A stretch of 64,000 nucleotides of DNA. It comes from Candidatus Zixiibacteriota bacterium (GTDB taxonomy: Bacteria > Zixibacteria > MSB-5A5 > GN15 > FEB-12). Position numbers and translations under genes: made by a program. Under the pieces are notes generated by a model that saw only the letters and a list, made by a program, of their open reading frames with translations, did not search any database and was not told the DNA's origin. Where the stretch lies: contig JAHOYZ010000010.1 of the NCBI GenBank assembly GCA_019038695.1, positions 124,001-188,000 of the forward strand, in the 5' to 3' direction. Positions 46,054-53,715 of this stretch are shown piece after piece; the stretch's first letter is position 1; each line of letters starts with the position of its first letter.

Positions 46054-47819
46054 AACTGGTCCAGTTCCATTTGAAGCAGTTGGGCCTGGTGGAGCCTGGC
46101 GTAGTGTCCATTCAGACGCACCAGTTCATCGTGTGATCCGCGTTCGACAATCCGCCCCTCGTCAAGATAGACAATGAAATCGGCATCCTTCACCGACGAC
46201 ACCCGGTGCGATATAATAATCGAGGTTCTGTCTCTAAGAACATCCCCGATCCGCTCCTGTATTTCGTGTTCGGTCTCCGTATCGACAGACGAAGTAGCAT
46301 CGTCAAGGATGAGCACAGCCGGGTCGGACAGAATAGCTCTCGCGATGGCCGCTCGTTGTTTCTGACCACCGGAGAGAGTGATCCCGCGTTCGCCAACCAT
46401 CGTGCGGTAACCTTTGGGGAACTCCTCCAGATCTTTGTCCAGCGCGGCAATACGAGCGGCCTCGCGTATATCGGCTCGTTCGTGGTCTGTACCGCCAAAG
46501 CCGATATTCTCCTCAATTGTACAGGAAAACAAGAAAGGCTCCTGCGGTGCAAAGCCGACCTGACGGCGTAGACTACTCAGTGACCAATCGTTGATATCCC
46601 GACCATCGATGAACAACTGTCCCCGGTCTACGGGATAGAGTCGTGCCAGCAAACTCACCAGAGCCGTTTTCCCTGATCCTGTAGCACCTACCAGACCAAC
46701 CGTCTGGCCGGCATCAATAGTAAGGTCGATACCGTCGAGAACGTTCCTGCTATTAAATCCAAACCGGAGATTCCGAAACTCAATTTTCCCTTGCATTTGT
46801 CCCGCATGTAAGTCCGGTACAGTGTCAGCGATATCCGGCTCGGTGTGAAGGATACGGTTGATTCGTTCCAACGAGGCTGTTCCCCGCTGATACAGGGACA
46901 CGACCCAGCCAACCGCTATCACCGGCCAATGCATAAGCCCGAGGTAACCAAAGAAGGCAATGATCATTCCGAGCGAGAGACTACCATCCATCACGGCCAA
47001 ACCGCCCAGGTAGAAAACGCTGAGATACGAAACCGCCGCCACCAGTCGCATCATCGGGATAAACACGCCCTGGATCTTGGCCAGATCGAGATTTAGTCCA
47101 ATGTATTTGGCCGACATAATCTCGAAATGGCGCACTTCCGGTTCCTCTTGCTGGAATGCTTTAACGACCCTGATTCCCGCCAGGTTCTCTTGCGCTGCCG
47201 CCGTTATGGTTGCGAAATGTTCCTGAATCCGAGTCAGGCGTTTGTGGAGCAAATTACCGATGCGATTGACGGCAATGGGCATCACTATAAGCGGTACCAG
47301 AGCATAGGCGGTCAGTATTGGTGACAGGTAGAGCATTAGCGAAACACCAATTACCAGACTCACAACGGCGTTGGAGGTGTACATGATGGCTGGTCCGGCC
47401 AGTTGTCTGACTGCTTCGAGGTCGTTAGTCATGCGGGCCATGATATCGCCAGTACGGTTGTTGTGAAAAAACGAAGGCGACAGCTTCAACAGATGATCAA
47501 ACAGCTCGGCACGGAGGTCATACTCAATATAACGTGACATCCAGATGATCGTGCGACGCATAGCAAAACGAAACAAGCCGGACAGGATAGACAGTCCCAC
47601 TGCCAGGAGAACATAGTCGCGTATTTCGTCCATAGGTGCCCCCGCCCGAAGACGGTCAACGATGCGACCGGTAATGGCGGGAATGAGCAGGATCAGACTA
47701 TTGGCTCCGATTACCGCCACGCCACCGAGGATCAAGTACCATCGGTATTTGCGGAAATATTTCGTCAGAGTATGAAAACGACCCTGGGAAGAGGATTTGA
47801 TCGAGGAATTATCTATCAC
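46050..47819 (-). CDS. ABC exporter half-transporter, degenerate-Walker B subunit
   Basis: A 589-residue half-transporter with six membrane helices and an ATPase domain. Walker A is VGATGSGKTALV, the signature LSGGQKQRAAIARAI is canonical, and Walker B reads LILDDATSSVD with aspartate where the catalytic glutamate should be. Combined with the downstream subunit it makes one working and one degenerate ATP site. The start is GTG (IDNSSIK follows) at 47819, without a strong ribosome site. First gene of the operon with the other ABC subunit and suhB. Confidence 0.92.
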   Translation of the reverse strand: MIDNSSIKSSSQGRFHTLTKYFRKYRWYLILGGVAVIGANSLILLIPAITGRIVDRLRAGAPMDEIRDYVLLAVGLSILSGLFRFAMRRTIIWMSRYIEYDLRAELFDHLLKLSPSFFHNNRTGDIMARMTNDLEAVRQLAGPAIMYTSNAVVSLVIGVSLMLYLSPILTAYALVPLIVMPIAVNRIGNLLHKRLTRIQEHFATITAAAQENLAGIRVVKAFQQEEPEVRHFEIMSAKYIGLNLDLAKIQGVFIPMMRLVAAVSYLSVFYLGGLAVMDGSLSLGMIIAFFGYLGLMHWPVIAVGWVVSLYQRGTASLERINRILHTEPDIADTVPDLHAGQMQGKIEFRNLRFGFNSRNVLDGIDLTIDAGQTVGLVGATGSGKTALVSLLARLYPVDRGQLFIDGRDINDWSLSSLRRQVGFAPQEPFLFSCTIEENIGFGGTDHERADIREAARIAALDKDLEEFPKGYRTMVGERGITLSGGQKQRAAIARAILSDPAVLILDDATSSVDTETEHEIQERIGDVLRDRTSIIISHRVSSVKDADFIVYLDEGRIVERGSHDELVRLNGHYARLHQAQLLQMELDQL

Positions 47820-47865
47820 AATGTTGCCGTCGTCTGTTCCGCCTACAGTTAAACAACGATGGGAG

Positions 47866-50121
47866 CTAGTAGTTCACGATATTAGCCAGCAGGTGAATCG
47901 CGTCTATATTTAGCCTGCCGACCAGATCCAGTAAGGGCAACCCGCAGTAAATAAGCTGTCCCTCTCCGATACGAGAAACCGATAGCAGCGTGGCTCCCGA
48001 AGGTGTAACGAGAACTCTCTCAGCCGGAGCAACTGCTGCCGCAATGACTTCCCCCTTTTTGAAAAACGACGAAAATAGACTCTTCTCCGATATCTTGTAC
48101 GGCTGCGATAGAATCTTCGCCTTTTCAATGCGGTTTGTGATGTCGTTCCGGTCTACCAATTCCAGTACTGGTGCCAGCGAGACCGGGAAAACGCCCCCCG
48201 GCCAATCTTCAGGCTGGCCAAACACAACCAATGAACCTCCCTGTCGCATATATGTTTCGAAGCGATCCTTCATCTTTGCCAGGGACGGGAAAGATCGGTG
48301 CGCGCCGGAGCCAACTACCAGTACGTTGTAGGCATTAAGGTCAGCGGTGATCAGACCCCTATCGGTCAAAGGACGGAACGTTGCGCCGGTCATTTGCAGG
48401 ATATCCTCAAAGGCGCCGGAAGTGTCGGCCAGAAAACCAATCTTAATTTTGTCAGAAATGCGACAGGATGCAATGCGGACAATAGCCGAGTCGGCAGCCA
48501 CCAGACGACCATCTTGTGACAACTCGATAACCAGTGGCTGTGTGCCCAACTCGAACAGCTTTGATATCGAGAATCCCAGGCGGACTATCTCCTGGGTAGC
48601 ACCGGGTCTCAGATCGAGGGTCTTGTTATAAGCCCCGGCGAATAATCCTCTCGGAGTGATGAACTCGAAGTTTACCTTACCGACGAAATCACTTGGTTTG
48701 GTGATCACGGCTCGAACCGTCGCCGAAGATACTACCCGGTCAATATCCAACTCCGCCGGCGACGGAACAAAGTAGAAGTCCGGTTCAAAAGTAATTCCTA
48801 ATTCCGGTCGCTCCCAGATGGGCAGCGTGCTACGGACGGTCATTGGTATGGGGCCATATTCCATCTCGGTAATAAAGACCAGCGAGTCCGGCTGCTCGGC
48901 TTCAAGATGGCGACGGTCGATGTCGATCAGATATTCGCGCGCGAATGTCTGGTGGGGTGTGACCTTCACCGACACTGTGTCCACAGCTACTCGCGCGTTG
49001 TCCCAGTAGGGAACAAACCAGACCGACTTCAACAGCACTTCCTTGGGTCCATTAGCCGACAATGAAGCGCGAAACTTCAGTTTCGGACCACGCGGTGAAT
49101 CACGGAGGATCACTTTGCCGTCCCACCGAATACCGACTGCTTCCAATGCCGCTTCCTGAACCGCGACTACCAATCCGTCGAAGTACGGTTTCAGGTCGTG
49201 TTTTGACTGTAACAGTAGCGAATCGCGTCCGACCGCGTTGTATAGGTCCAGCATTGTACGGTATCCATCAAGGATAGCTTCGGCCCGCGCCCGGCCGTCA
49301 ACACGAAGCGACGACTGTAAAGATGAGTTAAGCTGGCGAGCTTGGCGCACGAGAGTTACCCTTCTCGGACCCTGTGGCAGCAATCTTTCGAAAATGTCAA
49401 CCAGGCGATTACGTGGCAGGCCAGAGAGGAAATCGGCCCCCTCCTCGGACCCAGCCGTTGTCAGGAGCTGATATCGGATCAGGCTCTGAGAAGGGTTTTT
49501 GTCTATCGCTGTATTGATTCCCAATAGAGGCAGTTCCGAACGCATCCGCTCACGATACCGACGGAGCAGTTCGGTCGCATTAAGGACAACCTGGCGACTT
49601 GAATCCATAGCGGAATTCGGATAATCGGTCTGTTCAAACATCCGTCGAATATTGAATTGATAGGAGCTTGATGGTTCCAGAGCCAGCAGGTGTTGACGGA
49701 TAGTCGCAAACAGTGAGTTGTCGGTTGATGGTCCAATCAAGATGATATCCGGCCGTCGTTGCGGGAATATCTCATGCACAATCGAATCAATCATCTCTGG
49801 TTTATCGTCCGGCAGAAAAACGCGGCGCATGACTATACCCCGGCCGGGTACAGTAGTTATCGAAATACGTGGGATTGCTCTTCGTCCGGGAAGAACAATA
49901 TCGATGGCACATCCATAATGGTCATTGAGATAGTAAAGAGAGGCCCAGTCGATGGTCTCTTCGTCACCGGCTAAGTACAGAATACGAACGTCACACAGAG
50001 CTTGACGGACAAGGTCGTCAACATCCGCTCGGGCCAGGGGATGAAGAATAATCAGGCAGACAATGATGGCCAACAGGAATTTCGTCACCGTCTGGCCTTT
50101 GAATCGAGAGTACGCTTTCAT
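47866..50121 (-). CDS. Large secreted protein with C-terminal amidotransferase-like fold
   Basis: A 751-residue exported protein. Residues 1-32 form a signal peptide (FLLAIIVCLIILHPLARA). The N-terminal third includes VRILYLAGDEETIDWASLYYLNDHYGC, which looks like a Rossmann-like start. The middle is beta-rich (two or more immunoglobulin-like units, residues about 335-560). Residues about 570-740 resemble the class I glutamine amidotransferase-like fold that ends many secreted PIG-L deacetylases of the Bacteroidota: YNVLVVGSGAHRSFPSL and FETYMRQGGSLVVFGQPEDW. No catalytic residues can be assigned. Upstream lies a zincin lipoprotein gene 69 bases away on the same strand. Function unknown. Confidence 0.65.
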   Translation of the reverse strand: MKAYSRFKGQTVTKFLLAIIVCLIILHPLARADVDDLVRQALCDVRILYLAGDEETIDWASLYYLNDHYGCAIDIVLPGRRAIPRISITTVPGRGIVMRRVFLPDDKPEMIDSIVHEIFPQRRPDIILIGPSTDNSLFATIRQHLLALEPSSSYQFNIRRMFEQTDYPNSAMDSSRQVVLNATELLRRYRERMRSELPLLGINTAIDKNPSQSLIRYQLLTTAGSEEGADFLSGLPRNRLVDIFERLLPQGPRRVTLVRQARQLNSSLQSSLRVDGRARAEAILDGYRTMLDLYNAVGRDSLLLQSKHDLKPYFDGLVVAVQEAALEAVGIRWDGKVILRDSPRGPKLKFRASLSANGPKEVLLKSVWFVPYWDNARVAVDTVSVKVTPHQTFAREYLIDIDRRHLEAEQPDSLVFITEMEYGPIPMTVRSTLPIWERPELGITFEPDFYFVPSPAELDIDRVVSSATVRAVITKPSDFVGKVNFEFITPRGLFAGAYNKTLDLRPGATQEIVRLGFSISKLFELGTQPLVIELSQDGRLVAADSAIVRIASCRISDKIKIGFLADTSGAFEDILQMTGATFRPLTDRGLITADLNAYNVLVVGSGAHRSFPSLAKMKDRFETYMRQGGSLVVFGQPEDWPGGVFPVSLAPVLELVDRNDITNRIEKAKILSQPYKISEKSLFSSFFKKGEVIAAAVAPAERVLVTPSGATLLSVSRIGEGQLIYCGLPLLDLVGRLNIDAIHLLANIVNY

Positions 50122-50189
50122 TGCGATGAATATATTTGTCGTTGAACGATATTGTCAAACTTCAAATGGCATATCCCTCCGCAAGATAG

Positions 50190-51446
50190 TCAGTCCCGCA
50201 CCAGTAGACTGTCGGGAGCGTCGCCCATGACCTCATTGTATCGCGCAAACAGGGCATACGGGTCAGCGAGCAATGCTGTGAGCTCCTCCGGTTTGGTACC
50301 GTGTTCGCCGATCCGTGAAACCATCCACCATCCCAGAGTGTAGACGAGGCTCGGACGATCTGCGCCAAGCTTAGTCAGCATCCGTCGCAGTCCATAATCG
50401 CGGTATTCACGATGCAAGTACTCTCGGAGCAATTGCTGCGCTTCATTATGGTAGGTATCGGACAACCAGTTTTGCAATTGTTCCTCTGTGACCGTGTTGG
50501 TTCGCAGCTTGCCGAGCTTTTCATTCAGACTTCTGATCCAGTACGCCACTATGGCCGTGTCTTCCTTGATCGCTCGCGAAACCTCCCTGGGGGGGTTGCA
50601 GTGCATGGCGATTCCCTCGCTCACCATCCGTCGTATGAGACGGGACCGCCACTGATCCCGCCAATCATCAAACACTGCACTTATCGGTTGACCGAGGAAA
50701 GGTCGGGCATAGACATGATGGAATTCATGGGCCAGCACTTCTTCTATTTCCTGTGTCCCGATAGCCGTCAGATTTGAGAACCTCGTGTCGTAGGGCCGTT
50801 GGCTGAGAAGAACACCGAAGAGATCGAAGACAACCTGACCTTCGCGGGCAAAGGCGTCTCCATTACCGTCGAAGATCAAATGAACACTGGGGATATTGTA
50901 CTCGCCCTCGGGCAGCCATTTCAGGGCGATCGAGTGGCTTTGCTGAAGATCAATTCGTGATACAATGGATTCAACCCAGTGTCGAACTGAGTCGAGATTA
51001 CTCGACAGGTCAAAGAGATTGCGCGAGATGTCGGCCGGGCTTTGTATCGAACTATACGGCAGGGCGCACAGCATGCGACGATGTTTTTCAGAATCCATGT
51101 TCCTGAACTGCCGATAGTAGAGTTGATATGCTTCGGTGCTCACAAGCATCTCGATACCGGCAACGATTTCAGGATTGGCCATATTGATCTGGATCAAACT
51201 ATCGAGCGTTCGTTCCCATTGGTCCCGACTCACCGAATCCTTCATGGCGACATACTGCTCGTAGTCGGGATTATGATCTATCAGTATTTGGATTACGTCC
51301 AAAAGTTGTACTGTTGGCTCTGTATTCAGGATACCTGGTGAGCACTCGTCATCGCCCTGTCCGCAGGACAGCAACAAGTTGCTGCACACAAATAGGGCAA
51401 TGATGGAGCCAAAGATGTAGGGGCGACAATTCTTAGATAAGTTCAT
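50190..51446 (-). CDS. Zincin-like lipoprotein (HEFHH)
   Basis: A 418-residue exported protein. The signal ends with the lipobox LLLSC (Cys28). The zinc-binding motif HEFHH is at His240-Glu241-His244, followed by MVSEGIAMHCNPP, whose glutamate could be the third ligand, as in gluzincins. Helical segments dominate. It may belong to the DUF5700 group of putative zinc-dependent peptidases, but I am not certain. ATG at 51446 chosen, since the protein there begins MNLSKNCRPYIFGSIIALF with a good lipoprotein signal; the frame runs 21 codons further. It is followed by the secreted 751-residue protein, likely in one operon. Confidence 0.7.
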   Translation of the reverse strand: MNLSKNCRPYIFGSIIALFVCSNLLLSCGQGDDECSPGILNTEPTVQLLDVIQILIDHNPDYEQYVAMKDSVSRDQWERTLDSLIQINMANPEIVAGIEMLVSTEAYQLYYRQFRNMDSEKHRRMLCALPYSSIQSPADISRNLFDLSSNLDSVRHWVESIVSRIDLQQSHSIALKWLPEGEYNIPSVHLIFDGNGDAFAREGQVVFDLFGVLLSQRPYDTRFSNLTAIGTQEIEEVLAHEFHHVYARPFLGQPISAVFDDWRDQWRSRLIRRMVSEGIAMHCNPPREVSRAIKEDTAIVAYWIRSLNEKLGKLRTNTVTEEQLQNWLSDTYHNEAQQLLREYLHREYRDYGLRRMLTKLGADRPSLVYTLGWWMVSRIGEHGTKPEELTALLADPYALFARYNEVMGDAPDSLLVRD

Positions 51447-51585
51447 TACCGTGAACCTCCTTCTTGGTATTACGATAAGATTGGTGTTCCCACCCCAAAT
51501 TGCAACCAAGAACCCATCCCTTGCTGTCCCCGCCTGATGGCGAAAGGGAGTAGTATAGTGAGATTATGCTCTGAAGGATACGGTG

Positions 51586-52512
51586 TCAGCCCACGTTGAT
51601 AAACTCCCGAGTACATACATCAAAACGCTTGGTGGTCTTGATGGCGTCTACGGGGCAGACGTAGACGCAGGTATCGCAAAGAACGCATTCAGTCGAAAGT
51701 ACCCGCTGTTCCCGTCGTGCATATTCAAGTAGCTGAATGTCCATTGGGCAGTTTTCTTCGCACTCCCCGCAATCGGTACATTCATCCATATCAATCTGCT
51801 GTTTCATCAGTGAAAAGCGAGAAGTAATTTTCATGGTGACAGGAATTGGACAGACATACTTGCAGAAAGCTCGATTGTCTTTCAGGAAAGCCGCCAGTAA
51901 AATAGCTATCACGTAATAAGCTGCATTGCCGTACAGCAGCCATGTAAACTCCGCAGCGCTATGTTCTGCGGGGCCATAGTCATAGAGAAAGATCAATCCG
52001 AGTACCAGGCCAGCCGAAACAACAAAATGGACATACCGCAAGCCGCTCCAATATTTAAGGCGAGGGCGAGCGGGCACTTTCCATGGCATGAAATCCAGGA
52101 TCATCGCTGTCCAACAGCCCCAGCCACACCAGCCGCGCCCGAAATGCAATGGACCTACAACCTTAGCTATGACGTAGTGTAGTGTGGCTCCCCCAAAAAT
52201 ACCTGCGGCAGCATAGAAGAAAAATCCCTCCATCTGCATGTTCTCATTGGCAAGGAATCCAAGAAAACCGAGCATGAACAAACCGACCAATAGCTGAGTG
52301 ATCCGTCGTCCCCAGGGTTTCTTTGCATCGGAGAGAGTCTCTGACAGATATGCACCGAGAGCTATGGAGAAACCGATATAACCAAAGATCAGAAGATAAA
52401 AGACTCCTCCCGTGGCTATATATCTCCAAATACCAATGGCGGCAAACACGGCGAAAAAGGCAAAGGGTCGTTTAAAATTATGGATGATAGGGCGGGAAGT
52501 TTTGCTCTCCAT
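51586..52512 (-). CDS. Membrane-bound ferredoxin, NapH/CcoG-like
   Basis: A 308-residue membrane electron-transfer protein. About six hydrophobic segments cover residues 15-225. Between them lie the NapH-type motifs GWCGWGCW and FCKYVCPIP. The C terminus has two 4Fe-4S binding sites: CTDCGECEENCP and CVLCDTCVYVCP. Such proteins pass electrons from quinol toward periplasmic reductases or help metal-cofactor assembly. No partner reductase gene is present, so its acceptor is unknown. AAGGAG precedes the ATG. Confidence 0.85.
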   Translation of the reverse strand: MESKTSRPIIHNFKRPFAFFAVFAAIGIWRYIATGGVFYLLIFGYIGFSIALGAYLSETLSDAKKPWGRRITQLLVGLFMLGFLGFLANENMQMEGFFFYAAAGIFGGATLHYVIAKVVGPLHFGRGWCGWGCWTAMILDFMPWKVPARPRLKYWSGLRYVHFVVSAGLVLGLIFLYDYGPAEHSAAEFTWLLYGNAAYYVIAILLAAFLKDNRAFCKYVCPIPVTMKITSRFSLMKQQIDMDECTDCGECEENCPMDIQLLEYARREQRVLSTECVLCDTCVYVCPVDAIKTTKRFDVCTREFINVG

Positions 52513-52664
52513 GCAACTCTCCTTGGCGTGATGCGAAACTCACTGGTGGTTCATTAATTGCCATTTACGCAGGAATGGAGCGAGAGTTGCCAGAGCAGCC
52601 TGCTGACAGTCAAATCGGTTCAGGAGTTCTCTTAGACAGACTTAATTGTTATTTAATGTATTTT

Positions 52665-52706
52665 AAGTAATATTTAAAACATTATTGTAACCATTTAAAA
52701 TTACTT
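52665..52706 (+). promoter_or_regulatory. AT-rich operator-like region before the second XRE gene
   Basis: Inverted repeat AAGTAAT (52665-52671) and ATTACTT (52700-52706), both within an AT-rich stretch directly upstream of the HTH gene. It could be the autoregulatory site and promoter, but no clear -35/-10 pair is visible. Confidence 0.35.
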
Positions 52707-52721
52707 CCGTAGAACCAGTAT

Positions 52722-52934
52722 ATGGCTATACGGATAAATCTGGACGTAATGCTGGCGAAGAGAAAGATGTCGCTTACCAAGCTGTCGGGCCGAGTCGGTC
52801 TTTCACTGACGGCATTATCGTTGTTTAAGACAGGTAAGCTGAAGGGCCTGCGTTTTAAATCATTGAATTCAATTTGTCGTGAGCTTGAGTGCGAAGCAGG
52901 TGATATTTTAGAGTACGTACCGGACGAGGAGTGA
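52722..52934 (+). CDS. Small XRE/Cro-type HTH regulator (YozG-like)
   Basis: A 70-residue DNA-binding protein of the same subgroup as the one at 23267-23503. The shared frame is LDVMLAKRKMSLTKLSGRVGLSLTALSLFKTGK, then LNSICRELECEAGDILEYVPDEE. It precedes its membrane partner here, while in the other module it follows. ATG start without a clear ribosome site. Confidence 0.88.
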   Translation: MAIRINLDVMLAKRKMSLTKLSGRVGLSLTALSLFKTGKLKGLRFKSLNSICRELECEAGDILEYVPDEE

Positions 52935-52985
52935 TATTGTTATGGGATATCTCATCCCAGATACTAAATCGAGGAGGCATAGCAT

Positions 52986-53588
52986 ATGAATAAGAACCGA
53001 TACACACTGGCTGGATGGCTATCGATGTCAATGGCAGCCATTCTCCCATTGTCTATTGTGCTTGGCATTATCGAGTCGATTATTGGGAAGAAGGTCCTGG
53101 GTTGGGATGGCCCCATATTTGGCTTCAGTGATGTATTGTCATTGATCTTTGTGGCCCTGGCAGTCTATACGATCTACATGTTCCGCAAGCTACTCAAGGA
53201 GCGCTACGAATTCCACGCGGCTAACACGATTTTAATCGTCGCTATCATATGGCAAGCACTTTTTGCTATCGTGGGGTTCACATTGGAATTGTCCCTCTTT
53301 CTCCTGTGGCCAGTCGCGGAGATTCCAGCCCTGATTGTCATGCTTCTCTTCTTCATCACCGCCATGACCACCGGCGGCGTGATTGATATATTGCTGGCGT
53401 CGAAACTACTGCAATTGAAGGACAAGATGAGCGACCTGATGAAAGCTTTCGCCTGGGTTACAATGATATCGGGGGTGTTGCAAGTAACAGTGATCCTGTC
53501 GCCCTTTGCCTTAATACTCGTACCTGTCTGGTGTGTTATGTTAGGTATGATCTTCCTGCGCGAAAAAGAAGAGGTTGAATATCTGTGA
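52986..53588 (+). CDS. Membrane protein paired with the XRE regulator (DUF2975-like)
   Basis: A 200-residue integral membrane protein with about five hydrophobic segments (residues about 8-28, 45-65, 80-105, 110-130, 155-190). Its layout and its YozG-type neighbour suggest DUF2975 or a relative, but sequence resemblance to the one at 22620-23255 is weak by eye. Function unknown. GGAGG precedes the ATG by about ten bases. Confidence 0.65.
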   Translation: MNKNRYTLAGWLSMSMAAILPLSIVLGIIESIIGKKVLGWDGPIFGFSDVLSLIFVALAVYTIYMFRKLLKERYEFHAANTILIVAIIWQALFAIVGFTLELSLFLLWPVAEIPALIVMLLFFITAMTTGGVIDILLASKLLQLKDKMSDLMKAFAWVTMISGVLQVTVILSPFALILVPVWCVMLGMIFLREKEEVEYL

Positions 53589-53654
53589 TGTCGAGCGATG
53601 AAGGACCATCAGGTGTGTAACCCGAACCTGAGTGAGTTCTCGATACGACGCAAG

Positions 53655-53688
53655 AAAACGGCCACTCCGTTGCAAGGGTGGCCGTTTT
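53655..53688. terminator. Bidirectional terminator
   Basis: AAAACGGCCAC and a matching GTGGCCGTTTT make a perfect 11-bp stem. It lies between the convergent membrane-protein gene and the C10 peptidase gene. Confidence 0.75.
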
Positions 53689-53715
53689 CGCGGTATCAAT
53701 ATTTTTCTATATGCG

